Positions 1 through 9,569 of a stretch of DNA of 64,000 bases are shown piece by piece. The stretch spans positions 62,001 to 126,000 of the forward strand of contig DASQZT010000132.1 in the NCBI GenBank assembly GCA_035638575.1, read 5' to 3'. Source of the stretch: DASQZT01 sp035638575. GTDB lineage: Bacteria > Acidobacteriota > Terriglobia > Bryobacterales > Bryobacteraceae. How positions within the stretch are numbered: position 1 is the stretch's first letter; each line of letters starts with the position of its first letter. The notes beneath the pieces are model-generated. The model was not told where the DNA came from. It did no database searches and saw nothing but the letters and a program-made list of their open reading frames with translations. The position numbers were made by a program, and so were the translations under genes.

Positions 1-253
1 CCAGCGACCCGCGCGCGCTGAGGATCAGCACCGGGGGGCCGATCTTGCGGTTGCGGATCTTCTCCAGCACCTGGAGCCCGTCCATGTCGGGCAGCATCAG
101 GTCGAGGATGATCAGGTCGTAGTCCGTGGAGTGAACGTGGTCCAGCGCGGCCGCGCCGGTGGGCGCGGCGTCCACGGCATGGCCGGCGCCCTCCAGGCCG
201 CGGCACAGGAAGTCGGCGATGCGCTTCTCGTCCTCGACCACCAGAATTCTCAT
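1..253 (-). CDS. Response regulator, N-terminal receiver part (cut by window edge)
   Basis: The first 84 residues of a two-component response regulator, running off the left edge. The receiver domain is clear: MRILVVEDE start with acidic residues E7/D8, the phosphoacceptor D51 in LIILDLMLPDMDG, and the conserved SAR segment (ILSARGS). The sequence resembles OmpR/PhoB-type receivers, so a winged-helix output domain is expected beyond the window, but that is inference. It lies 15 bp downstream of the exported hypothetical gene on the same strand and may be cotranscribed with it. Start is the ATG at 253. Confidence 0.9.
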   Translation of the reverse strand, partial: MRILVVEDEKRIADFLCRGLEGAGHAVDAAPTGAAALDHVHSTDYDLIILDLMLPDMDGLQVLEKIRNRKIGPPVLILSARGSL

Positions 254-268
254 AGTCGGCCTGTCCAC

Positions 269-877
269 CTACTTAAATCGGAAACTGATGCGGTTCTCGC
301 GCCCGCCGAACTGAAGTTCCAGGTCCTTCAACTTCTGCTTTTCCAGGGCGAAGTACAGCAGGCCGGACACCGGCTCGCTGGTCTTGCCCTCCTTCAGGAT
401 CTTGGCGTCCAGCACTTTCAGCACGGGGTTCGCCTGGTCGTCGCTTTTCATGGTGGCGCTGGTGGGCCCCTGGTCGTGGGCGCCGCCGCTCCCCATCATG
501 ATGGGACCGCCGCCAATACCCCACCCGCTGCGACGCTGTTTGACCTCGCCCCCGGAAACGACGAGGGCATCCTGCCCGGCGATCTGGCCGCCGACAAAGG
601 GTTTAGCCTTCTCGCCGTCCTTGTCGGTGCGAAGCACGAAGTCGTCGCGGTCGATGGCGATCTCTTTTCCGTACTTGGGCTCGACTTTTACCTCGGCCAC
701 AACGTAATGTCCGCCGAGGTCGGAGCCGATCAATTCTTTGACGTCAGCGGGATCGACGTAGACCGTCATGGTGAGGCTCAGATCTTCATTTTCGCCGTGG
801 CCGGCGCCAATGGTTTTCTTGGACGCCGCCGTCAGGAGCAGCGCGGGTATCAGGAAAAGTGAGAAAAGGCGGGGTGC
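269..877 (-). CDS. Exported hypothetical protein
   Basis: A 202-residue protein of unknown function. From the chosen start it begins MAPRLFSLFLIPALLLTAA, a typical Sec signal peptide, followed by a hydrophilic, probably periplasmic domain with no motif I recognise. The upstream in-frame ATG at 889 is less likely, because an AGAGG lies about 8 nt before the 877 ATG. A perfect TATAAT on the minus strand (901-906) sits just upstream. The gene is divergent from recA, with a 98-bp shared spacer. Confidence 0.65.
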   Translation of the reverse strand, partial: APRLFSLFLIPALLLTAASKKTIGAGHGENEDLSLTMTVYVDPADVKELIGSDLGGHYVVAEVKVEPKYGKEIAIDRDDFVLRTDKDGEKAKPFVGGQIAGQDALVVSGGEVKQRRSGWGIGGGPIMMGSGGAHDQGPTSATMKSDDQANPVLKVLDAKILKEGKTSEPVSGLLYFALEKQKLKDLELQFGGRENRISFRFK

Positions 878-900
878 CATCCAACACATCCTCTGGATTG

Positions 901-906
901 ATTATA
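901..906 (-). promoter_or_regulatory. Candidate -10 element (TATAAT) for the exported hypothetical gene
   Basis: Read on the minus strand the hexamer is a perfect TATAAT, 23 nt before the ATG at 877. No convincing -35 was found at 16-18 bp. On the other strand, TACAAT at 935-940 could be the -10 for recA. Confidence 0.4.
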
Positions 907-975
907 GCGTCCGCTGGTTGTTGGCTGCCGCTGTTACAATACTACTTTCACTGAATCACAGGAGTTTCATCCCGC

Positions 976-2049
976 ATGGACGAAAAAGAGCGCTCGCGCG
1001 CCTTAGAAGTCGCCTTGAGCCAGATCGAAAAGCAGTTTGGCAAGGGCTCGATCCTGCGTCTGGGGTCGAAGGATGCCATCGTGCCGGTCGCGGTGATCTC
1101 GACAGGGTCGATTTCCCTCGACGCCGCCCTGGGCGTGGGCGGCCTCCCCCGCGGGAGGATCAATGAAATCTTCGGGCCGGAATCGTCCGGCAAAACCACG
1201 ATCGCGCTCCAGGTGATCGCGGAGGCGCAAAAGAAGGGAGGCATCGCGGCATTTATCGACGTGGAACACGCGCTCGATCCCTCGTATGCCCGGAAACTGG
1301 GGGTCGATGTGGACAATCTCCTGGTTTCGCAGCCGGATTACGGGGAGCAGGCGTTGGAAATCACCTCGCACCTGATCAGCTCCGGCCAGATCGACGTGCT
1401 GGTGGTCGATTCGGTGGCCGCGCTGGTCCCCAAGGCCGAGCTGGACGGCGAGATGGGCGACAGCCACATGGGCATACAGGCTCGCCTGATGTCCCAGGCC
1501 TTGCGCAAACTGACCGGCTCGGTCAACAAGTCGCGAACCTGCCTGGTGTTCATCAACCAGATCCGCGAGAAGATCGGGGTGATGTTCGGCAACCCCGAAA
1601 CCACGACCGGCGGCAGGGCGTTGAAGTTCTACGCGTCGGTGCGGCTGGACATCCGGAGGATTGCGGCCATCAAGGACGGCGAAAGCGTGATCGGCAACCG
1701 CACGAAGGTCAAAGTGGTGAAGAACAAGGTCGCCTCACCGTTCCGCGAAGCCGAGTTCGACATCATCTACGGCGAGGGCATCTCGAAGGAAGGCGACCTC
1801 ATCGATCAGGGCGTGGCGCAGAACCTGATCGAAAAGAGCGGCTCGTGGTTCAGCTACAAGGGCGAGCGAATTGGCCAGGGGCGCGAGAACGCGCGCCAGT
1901 TCCTGAAGGACAACCAGGATATCCGGCAGTCCGTGGACACCGAGCTTCGCAAGGTTCTGGGCCTGACCAAGACGGAGGCGGCAACCGCCGAAGCGGCTGC
2001 GCCCGCGGCGGCTACCGGACCACCCAAAGCGGTACCCGCGCGAAAGTAG
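976..2049 (+). CDS. recA: Recombinase RecA
   Basis: Full-length RecA (357 aa; family about 340-360). RecA coats single-stranded DNA, drives ATP-dependent strand exchange and stimulates LexA self-cleavage. Visible: Walker A GPESSGKT (residues 67-74), the catalytic Glu in IDVEHALDP, Walker B LVVDSVAAL, loop-2 region beginning FINQIREKIG, and an intact C-terminal domain ending in an Ala/Pro-rich tail. AGGAG precedes the ATG. It is followed by a palindrome-rich spacer and then a second RecA-type gene. No LexA operator could be identified with confidence upstream. Confidence 0.99.
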   Translation: MDEKERSRALEVALSQIEKQFGKGSILRLGSKDAIVPVAVISTGSISLDAALGVGGLPRGRINEIFGPESSGKTTIALQVIAEAQKKGGIAAFIDVEHALDPSYARKLGVDVDNLLVSQPDYGEQALEITSHLISSGQIDVLVVDSVAALVPKAELDGEMGDSHMGIQARLMSQALRKLTGSVNKSRTCLVFINQIREKIGVMFGNPETTTGGRALKFYASVRLDIRRIAAIKDGESVIGNRTKVKVVKNKVASPFREAEFDIIYGEGISKEGDLIDQGVAQNLIEKSGSWFSYKGERIGQGRENARQFLKDNQDIRQSVDTELRKVLGLTKTEAATAEAAAPAAATGPPKAVPARK

Positions 2050-2056
2050 GAGCGTG

Positions 2057-2216
2057 GCGCCCGGGCGCGGGCAATGGGACACAAGAGCGTCCCGATGAGC
2101 GCAGGGCGATCCCTGTGGGGACGTCTCTGGCGCCAGAAACGTAGCGCGACGGCGCGAACAGGCGAGCATGGCTCGCCTGGACCGATTGACAATCGGTCCG
2201 CAGGTTGCCAACCTGC
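2057..2216 (+). repeat. Array of consecutive palindromes between recA and the recA paralogue
   Basis: Seven inverted repeats fill this spacer: 2057-2068 (12-bp palindrome), 2076-2093 (GGGAC/GTCCC arms), 2102-2115 (CAGGG/CCCTG), 2121-2142 (22 bp with one mismatched pair, core TCTGGCGCCAGA), 2159-2179 (9-bp arms CAGGCGAGC), 2179-2199 (10-bp arms GGACCGATTG around one base) and 2200-2216 (8-bp arms GCAGGTTG around one base). The last three are perfect and contiguous. It resembles a composite REP-type intergenic element. An apparent reading frame from 2168 into the next gene is made of these palindromes and is not counted as coding. Confidence 0.85.
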
Positions 2217-2236
2217 CCCACAAGGCCACAGGACCG

Positions 2237-2983
2237 ATGACCGAAGAGCAACGCCAGCGAACCATCCGCCTGAAGCTCTCGCGCATGACGGACCAGCCCG
2301 GGCGCGCCATCCCCACGGGGTTTCGGGCGATTGATCGGGCGCTGGGCATCGGCGGCCTGCCGCGCGGATCGATCGTGGAACTCTACGGCCCGGCAGCCTG
2401 CGGGAAGAGCACCCTGGCCGCGCAGATCGTGGCCTCCATCCAGGGGCAAGGCTCGAGCGCCGCGTGGATCGATTCGGAGCACGCCTTCGACCCGGCGCGC
2501 GCCCGATGGCTCGGTGTGGCGATCGAAAAAATGCCGGTCCTGTGCCCCGAATCGGCGGAGCAGGCGCTCGAAATCGCCCGCCGGCTGGCCGGTTCCCACG
2601 GGCTGGACGCGCTGGTCATCGATTCCGCCGCGGCGCTGGTGCCGGAACTCGAGCTGGAATCCGCTATCGGCGAGGCCGGCCAGGGCTTGTACGGGCGGGT
2701 CCTGGCGTCCGGACTGCGGCGTCTCGCGGCCACGGTTCGCAAGACCAGCGCCTGCGTCCTCATTCTGAACCAGACGCGCACGCGGCGCGACGCTTCCGGC
2801 GAAGACGCCGAGATCAGCGCGGGCGGCTCCGCGCTCAAGCTGTACTCCGCCGCACGGCTCGCGCTATATCCGGTGACAAACCGCCGGATTCGCTTGCGGG
2901 TGCTGAAAAATAAGGCTGCGGCGGCGTTCACGGAAGGCGAACTGGAGTGGCGGCAGGACGGGAGGTTCGTAGAAAGCCCGTAA
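2237..2983 (+). CDS. RecA-like core ATPase (second RecA paralogue)
   Basis: A 248-residue RecA paralogue containing essentially only the ATPase core. Walker A is GPAACGKST (51-59); the catalytic Glu is kept in IDSEHAFDP; Walker B is LVIDSAAAL; the sensor Gln is kept in LILNQTR. It ends right after the core, so the RecA C-terminal DNA-gating domain is missing, and the loop-1 and loop-2 residues differ from RecA. ATP binding and hydrolysis look possible, so this is not an obviously dead copy. Role unknown; RecA-like accessory proteins such as ImuA are one comparison, but no ImuB or DnaE2 gene is nearby. Start chosen at the ATG after ACAGGA, because the upstream extension is repeat DNA. Confidence 0.85.
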   Translation: MTEEQRQRTIRLKLSRMTDQPGRAIPTGFRAIDRALGIGGLPRGSIVELYGPAACGKSTLAAQIVASIQGQGSSAAWIDSEHAFDPARARWLGVAIEKMPVLCPESAEQALEIARRLAGSHGLDALVIDSAAALVPELELESAIGEAGQGLYGRVLASGLRRLAATVRKTSACVLILNQTRTRRDASGEDAEISAGGSALKLYSAARLALYPVTNRRIRLRVLKNKAAAAFTEGELEWRQDGRFVESP

Positions 2984-3050
2984 ATCGGCCCTTCCAGCGA
3001 GCCTCGCCTCAAAAAACCTAGGAAAACCGGCCTTTTTTGCGCAATTCCTC

Positions 3051-3079
3051 TTTACATCACCAAGCCCTTCCCGTATGAT
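3051..3079 (+). promoter_or_regulatory. Sigma-70-type promoter for the HU gene
   Basis: TTTACA (3051-3056), a 17-bp spacer, then TATGAT (3074-3079): each hexamer matches the consensus at five of six positions with ideal spacing. Transcription would start near 3086, giving a leader of about 115 nt before the HU start at 3201. This is the best -35/-10 pair seen in the window. Confidence 0.75.
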
Positions 3080-3200
3080 TGATATCGATCGAGACGCGCC
3101 GTTCGAGAGCGAACGCCGCGGGCTCAACCTTGTTCGATGGTGAATGCGCGGGGCGTTGCTCCGTAACGAAAAATTAAACGGGAGAATCAGAAGGAGAAAT

Positions 3201-3503
3201 ATGGCGACTCAACGAATGACCCAGACGCAGTTGGTGCGAGCGCTGGCGGAGGGCTGCGAGGTCAACAACAAGACGGCTCGCGGCATGCTGGACGGCCTGG
3301 CGAGCATGGCCATTGCCGAAGTCAAAAAGAATGGCGTGTTCGTGCTGCCGGGCATCGGCCGCCTGGTGCGCGTGGATCGCAAGGCGCGCACGGGGCGCAA
3401 CCCGGCGACCGGGGAGACGATCAAGATACCGGCCAAGAAGGTCGTGAAGTTCCGCGTGGCCAAGGCCGCCAAGGACGCGATCGTTCCACCCAAGAAAAAG
3501 TAG
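3201..3503 (+). CDS. HU/IHF-family DNA-binding protein
   Basis: A 100-residue histone-like DNA-bending protein (family about 90-100 aa). The N-terminal helical dimerisation part (MTQTQLVRALAEG) is followed by the beta-arm region GIGRLVRVDRKARTGRNPATG and a basic Lys-rich end. The arm carries the conserved RNPATG signature whose Pro intercalates into DNA in HU/IHF. The start is fixed by AAGGAG just upstream; the in-frame extension to 3144 lacks such a site. It has its own strong promoter and a terminator, so is probably monocistronic and highly expressed. Confidence 0.95.
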   Translation: MATQRMTQTQLVRALAEGCEVNNKTARGMLDGLASMAIAEVKKNGVFVLPGIGRLVRVDRKARTGRNPATGETIKIPAKKVVKFRVAKAAKDAIVPPKKK

Positions 3504-3535
3504 AAAAAGTAACGTTCCTGTTCGACTTGCTGGAT

Positions 3536-3576
3536 AAAAAACCCCGCGCAGCCTCACAGGCCCGCGGGGTCTTTTG
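3536..3576. terminator. Bidirectional intrinsic terminator between HU and tatA
   Basis: ACCCCGCG (3541-3548) pairs with CGCGGGGT (3563-3570). An A-run (3536-3540) precedes and a T-run (3572-3575) follows, so it can terminate transcription arriving from either side. It sits in the convergent gap between HU (plus) and tatA (minus). Confidence 0.85.
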
Positions 3577-3635
3577 TTCTGGATGTCTGAAGCCGAGACG
3601 GAACCAGCTCACATTGCGAGACTGTTCCTCGAAGC

Positions 3636-3839
3636 TTACACCTGCTTCTTCTCTTCGACCTTGGTCTCTTCTTCCTTGAGTGCGGTCTTGAAATTCTTGA
3701 TGCCTTCCCCTAAACCCTTTGCCAGCTCCGGGAGCTTCTTGCCGCCGAACAACACGACGAACACGATGGCAATTACCAGGATTTCCGGGAAGCCAAGACC
3801 ACCAAGAGCACCAGCGAACTGAATGCCAGTGGGTTCCAT
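3636..3839 (-). CDS. tatA: Sec-independent translocase protein TatA/E
   Basis: A 67-residue Tat-pore subunit that oligomerises in the inner membrane to pass folded, twin-arginine-tagged proteins. It has the family layout: short periplasmic N-terminus, one membrane helix (FPEILVIAIVFVVLFG), the hinge FGGKKLPELAKGLGEGI and a charged amphipathic tail. AGGAGG lies 3-8 bp before the ATG. TatB and TatC are not in the window. Probable clients here include the Tat-signal proteins of the DUF1501 gene and the TIM-barrel enzymes near 53-55 kb. TACAAT on the minus strand at 3863-3868 may be its -10. Confidence 0.95.
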   Translation of the reverse strand: MEPTGIQFAGALGGLGFPEILVIAIVFVVLFGGKKLPELAKGLGEGIKNFKTALKEEETKVEEKKQV

Positions 3840-3912
3840 ACGGCCTCCTTCTTTCTTCAGTTATTGTAGCGGATTTCACGCCCCCCTGGCGAACGGCTTC
3901 GCCGCCGGGGCT

Positions 3913-4131
3913 TTAGCGGAACAAATGCTGCAGGTCCTGGATGTCCTGCCGCATTCCCACCGAGTACGGCGCCATCAGGACATTGACGGCAAACCAGACG
4001 GTGCTGACGGAGACCAGGAGGCTGGTAATCCGGCTCTTCCCCAGGGCCACGCGCAGCACCAGGGCGATCAGGAATGGCAGCACCGCGGTGGCCACTCGAG
4101 CGTGCGGAGTCAATGAGTCTAACAGGCCCAT
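3913..4131 (-). CDS. Small integral membrane protein
   Basis: A 72-residue protein of unknown function with two hydrophobic stretches (VATAVLPFLIALVLRVAL and ITSLLVSVSTVWFAVNVLMA), so probably a two-helix inner-membrane protein. It lies upstream of tatA on the same strand with a 73-bp gap holding a small hairpin (3888-3903). No family recognised. Confidence 0.6.
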   Translation of the reverse strand: MGLLDSLTPHARVATAVLPFLIALVLRVALGKSRITSLLVSVSTVWFAVNVLMAPYSVGMRQDIQDLQHLFR

Positions 4132-4261
4132 GGCGGCTCAATAGGAGTGTAGCTTGCGGGTCGGTTCCCCGGTCAAGCTATCCTCGGTTAGGCTCGCCGT
4201 GTTTACCGATTGCTCATCCGGAGGGGCGGAACCCATGCGGGATAATACCTGAAGGGGCGCC

Positions 4262-6001
4262 GTGGACTTCAAGGAGCAGCTCAAATCTTCGATCAGCATC
4301 GAAAAGGTGGTCGGGGAGTACGTGCGGCTGAAGAAGGCCGGGGGGCAGCGCTACGTGGGCCTCTGCCCTTTCCATAACGAGAAGACGCCCTCTTTCGGGG
4401 TCCACGTGGTGCACCAGATCTACAAGTGCTTCGGCTGCGGAGCCGGCGGGGACGTCATCGATTTCGTGATGAAGTACGAGGGGATCAGCTTCTACGAGGC
4501 CCTCAAATCGCTGGCTGAGCGCAACGGCATCCCCATGCCCAAGCGCTCGCTGGTGGCCGACGAGGACGCCAAACTGCGCGAGGCGGTCTTCCACATGCAC
4601 GAGCTGGCCGGGGAGCAGTTTCGGGCCAACCTCCAGTCGCCGGCGGGAGAGGCGGCGCGGTCCTATCTGGCGAAGCGCGGCATGGCGCCCGAGACGGTGG
4701 AGCAGTTCGGCATGGGGTACGCGGAGCGGGGCGGGCGCGCCATCCTGCGCGTTCTGGAGCAGCGGTTTTCGTCCGCGCAGATCGAGCAGAGCGGGCTGGT
4801 CCGCCGGCGCGACGACGGCAGCTTCTACGATTATTTCCGCAACCGTCTCATGTTTCCCATTCACAACGAATCAGGCAAGATTATCGGTTTTGGGGGGCGC
4901 GCGCTGGCCGCCGAGGACAATCCGAAGTATTTAAACTCGCCGGAAACGCCGATTTATAAAAAGAGCTACGTGCTCTACAATCTGCACCGGGCGAAGGACG
5001 CCATCCGAAAGGAGGACCGGGCGGTACTGGTGGAAGGCTATATGGACGCGATCGGCGTCACGGCGGCGGGCTTCCGCGCCGTGGTGGCGAGCTGCGGAAC
5101 CTCGCTCACCGCGCAGCAGGTGCAGGCGTTGAAGCGGCTTTCGCAGAGAATTGTGGTCAACTTCGATCCGGACGCGGCGGGCGCCAGCGGGTCGGAGCGC
5201 TCCATCAACCTGCTGCTCGAAGAAGGCATGAGCGTGCGCATCATGGAACTGGACGGCGGCCTCGATCCGGACGAATACTGCAAAGAGCGCGGCGCCGCGG
5301 CCTACGAGGAGCGGCTCAAAGGCGCGCAGCCGTATTTCTACTGGCTGGCCGACCGCGCGCGAAAAGCTCACGACGTGCGCACCACCGAAGGCGTGGTCGC
5401 GGTGTTGAAGTTCCTGATGCCCGCGGTGGAGCGCATTTCCGACCGCCTGGAGCGGATGGCGATCGCCAACGACGTGGCGGGATATATCGGCGTGGAGCGC
5501 GGCATGGTGCTCGACAGTTTCCGCAAGGCGGTGGCCGAGCGGCGCCAGGAAAAATCCTTCGATCGTCCCAAGGTCGAGATGCGCGCCGACGAGCGCATGC
5601 TGCTGAACGCGCTGTTCCTTTCCCCGGAGCTGTGCGGCGAAATTCTGCCCGAGCTGAAATCGATCGAAGCCATCACCCGGTTCTCTTCGCGCCGGATCTT
5701 CCAGACGGTGTTCGCCATCGATGCGTCCGGAGGGCGGGTGACCTTCGAGGAAGTCAACGCCCGCCTGGAGGAAGCCGATCAGAACCTGCTGGCCGAAGCG
5801 GTGCTGCGCGAGGATGCGGAGCCGTCCCGCGAAGAAGTGCTGGCCGCGGTCGGAAGCATGCGCCGCACCGAAGACCAGCAGAACCGGGTGCAGTTGAAGC
5901 TGAAAATCCGCGAAGCCGAGCGCGCCGGCAATTGGGAGCAAGCGCTCCGGTTCACCGAAGAGTTGCAGCGCGTGGAGCGCGCCGCGCGGGAGCCCAGATG
6001 A
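4262..6001 (+). CDS. dnaG: DNA primase DnaG
   Basis: The replication primase (579 aa; family about 580-600), which makes RNA primers on the lagging strand. The N-terminal CHC2 zinc finger has ligands C35, H38, C56, C59. The Toprim catalytic core shows the Glu in VLVEGYMDA and the DPD metal-binding motif in VVNFDPDAAG; the C-terminal part would bind DnaB. Translation begins at a GTG preceded by GAAGGGG. It precedes rpoD with a 79-bp gap, the classic macromolecular-synthesis order, but without rpsU in front. Confidence 0.97.
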   Translation: MDFKEQLKSSISIEKVVGEYVRLKKAGGQRYVGLCPFHNEKTPSFGVHVVHQIYKCFGCGAGGDVIDFVMKYEGISFYEALKSLAERNGIPMPKRSLVADEDAKLREAVFHMHELAGEQFRANLQSPAGEAARSYLAKRGMAPETVEQFGMGYAERGGRAILRVLEQRFSSAQIEQSGLVRRRDDGSFYDYFRNRLMFPIHNESGKIIGFGGRALAAEDNPKYLNSPETPIYKKSYVLYNLHRAKDAIRKEDRAVLVEGYMDAIGVTAAGFRAVVASCGTSLTAQQVQALKRLSQRIVVNFDPDAAGASGSERSINLLLEEGMSVRIMELDGGLDPDEYCKERGAAAYEERLKGAQPYFYWLADRARKAHDVRTTEGVVAVLKFLMPAVERISDRLERMAIANDVAGYIGVERGMVLDSFRKAVAERRQEKSFDRPKVEMRADERMLLNALFLSPELCGEILPELKSIEAITRFSSRRIFQTVFAIDASGGRVTFEEVNARLEEADQNLLAEAVLREDAEPSREEVLAAVGSMRRTEDQQNRVQLKLKIREAERAGNWEQALRFTEELQRVERAAREPR

Positions 6002-6080
6002 TCGCTCGACGGTCCACTCCGCGGCGCGCCGTGGTGTACAATGTCTTGGACTTCTCCTCCGCTGGGAGTACGGGGCTTCC

Positions 6081-7766
<1,686 letters not shown>

Positions 7767-7791
7767 CCCCGGCTCCGATTACCAACCCGGA

Positions 7792-8175
7792 TTACCAGCG
7801 AGGCTCGCGCCGGCCGCCGCCGGGACGGCCACCACCGCCCCCGCCGCCGCTCCCGCTGCGCGGAGGCCTCCCGCCGCCACCGCCGCCGCCGAAACGATTT
7901 CCCCCCCCGCCGCCGCCGAAGCCGCGATCGGGTTTGGGACGCGCCTCGTTGACATTCAGGGTCCGCCCACCCAGCCCGTAGCCGTTCAGCGCGGCAATCG
8001 CCTGGTCCGCTTCCGTCTCGTTTTCCATCTCCACGAAGGCGAACCCGCGCGAGCGGCCGGTGTCGCGATCCGTCATGATTCTGGCGCTGTTGACGGCGCC
8101 GTATCGCTCGAACAAGCTCCGGACGGACTCTTCCGTCGCGCTGAAATCGAGGTTGCCCACGAAAATATTCTTCAC
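7792..8175 (-). CDS. RRM-domain RNA-binding protein with Gly-rich tail
   Basis: A 127-residue glycine-rich RNA-binding protein. The RRM occupies about residues 1-80, with RNP2 (IFVGNLDF) and RNP1 (RGFAFVEM); the rest is a Gly/Arg low-complexity tail (GGGG runs, RPGGGRR). Such proteins in bacteria are often cold-induced and bind single-stranded RNA. The start is a GTG because GGAGG lies 5 nt before it; the in-frame upstream extension to 8223 is not RRM-like. A long upstream region with a perfect 6-bp hairpin (8229-8244) may form its leader. Convergent with rpoD. Confidence 0.92.
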   Translation of the reverse strand: MKNIFVGNLDFSATEESVRSLFERYGAVNSARIMTDRDTGRSRGFAFVEMENETEADQAIAALNGYGLGGRTLNVNEARPKPDRGFGGGGGGNRFGGGGGGGRPPRSGSGGGGGGGRPGGGRREPRW

Positions 8176-8342
8176 AAAGTCCTCCAAACAATTTGAAAGC
8201 GGCTCATCGGGGAGGAAACACAAGCGGGGCGACGCTGCCGTCGCTCAGAAACACTCAGCCGGACTCGCGAAAGCTATCAAACGCTCTCCACTTTAGCATG
8301 TCCGGCGGTCCCGCGGCGCGAGCATTCCCGCCGGTGTGACTT

Positions 8343-8765
8343 CTACAACAGTTTGGAGGTCAGCGTGATGTTGGTGCGATACAGTTTCGACACCGGGCAG
8401 CCCGTCTTGGCGGCCTGGACGGCCTGGTCGAAGGCTGCCTGGGTGGCACCCGGAACACGCGCCGCGAGCTCCAGGTGGCTTTCCGTGATGGCGAAGCCGT
8501 CGGCCTGCTTTTCGAGCGTGATCGTACAGGTGGTCTGGATGCTCTCGGCCGCCAGGTTGGCCCCGGCGAGATGTGCCGAGAGCGCCATCGAAAAACAGCC
8601 GGCGTGCGCCGCCGCCAGCAGCTCTTCGGGATTGGTGCCCTTGGCATCCTCGAATCGCGTGTGGAACGAGTAGGGCGTGGCCGAAAGCGCTCCGCTTGCC
8701 GCCGAGATGGTGCCCTTGCCCGATTTCAAATCGCCGCGCCACTCGGCGCTTGCTGTTCGTTTCAT
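8343..8765 (-). CDS. OsmC-family peroxiredoxin
   Basis: A 140-residue OsmC/Ohr-type thiol peroxidase that reduces organic hydroperoxides. The two redox cysteines are visible: C57 in AAHAGCFSMALS and C123 in KTGCPVSKLYR, as is the conserved glutamate in NPEELLAAAHAG. Length matches the family. By the HAGCFSMAL and TGCPVSK signatures it fits the OsmC branch better than Ohr. A separate transcription unit divergent from the SDR gene. Confidence 0.93.
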   Translation of the reverse strand: MKRTASAEWRGDLKSGKGTISAASGALSATPYSFHTRFEDAKGTNPEELLAAAHAGCFSMALSAHLAGANLAAESIQTTCTITLEKQADGFAITESHLELAARVPGATQAAFDQAVQAAKTGCPVSKLYRTNITLTSKLL

Positions 8766-8818
8766 AGGGAATGGGATGCCCGCCCTAAAAAAAGGATGCG
8801 GCCTGTATCCTGGAAAGC

Positions 8819-9550
8819 ATGGAAGATCTCACGGGAAAGGTGGCGCTGGTCACGGGAGCCAGCCGGGGCATCGGCCGGGAAATCGCGCTGGCGCTGGCGC
8901 GCGCCGGATGCCGCGTGGCGGTGAACTACCGGGAGCGCCGGGAAGACGCCGAGAGCACCGCACTGGCCATCGGCAGGAGCGGCGGAAGGGCCGCCCTCGT
9001 CCAGGCCGATGTGTCGCGCAGCGGCGAAGTGAGCGCAATGGTGCGCTCGGCCGTGGAGTTGCTGGGGCCCATCGACATCGCGGTGAACAACGCCGGGATC
9101 GCCCGCGTCCAGCGAATGGAGGAAATCACCGAGGAGGACTGGAACGAGCTGATCGCGGTGAACCTCACCTCCTGCTTCCTGGTGACCCAGGCGGTGCTGC
9201 CCGGAATGCGGGCGCGGCGCTGGGGCCGCATCGTCAACGTCTCCTCGGTGGCCGCCCAGGCCGGCACGGTGGTGGGGCCGCACTACGCCGCGTCGAAAGC
9301 CGGCATGCTTGGTCTCACGCGGGCCTACGCCCGGCTGCTGGCCAAGGAGGGCGTCACGGTGAACGCCATCGCGCCGGCGCTGATCGAAACCGAGATGGTG
9401 ACATCCAATCCCAACGCGCGGCCCGAGCTGATTCCGGTGGGCCGCTTCGGCACGGTCGCGGAGGTCGCGGATGTGGCCGTGATGCTGGCCGGCAACGGCT
9501 ACATGACCGGCCAGACCATCAACGTCAACGGCGGCTGGTACATGGGTTGA
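8819..9550 (+). CDS. SDR-family oxidoreductase (FabG-like)
   Basis: A 243-residue classical short-chain dehydrogenase. NAD(P)-binding TGASRGIG (13-20), NNAG, catalytic S143, and the YxxxK pair Y156/K160 are all present; the C-terminal NVNGGW end is typical of FabG-like 3-oxoacyl-ACP reductases. There is no acyl-carrier or other fatty-acid gene next to it, so the real substrate is open. Divergent from osmC. Confidence 0.9.
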   Translation: MEDLTGKVALVTGASRGIGREIALALARAGCRVAVNYRERREDAESTALAIGRSGGRAALVQADVSRSGEVSAMVRSAVELLGPIDIAVNNAGIARVQRMEEITEEDWNELIAVNLTSCFLVTQAVLPGMRARRWGRIVNVSSVAAQAGTVVGPHYAASKAGMLGLTRAYARLLAKEGVTVNAIAPALIETEMVTSNPNARPELIPVGRFGTVAEVADVAVMLAGNGYMTGQTINVNGGWYMG

Positions 9551-9569
9551 AAAGCACGGGGCGGGAGCG

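Noticed and set aside
2168..2236. In-frame N-terminal extension of the RecA paralogue from the ATG at 2168
   Set aside because: Those 23 codons are entirely the palindromic repeats; the ATG at 2237 has its own AGGA site.
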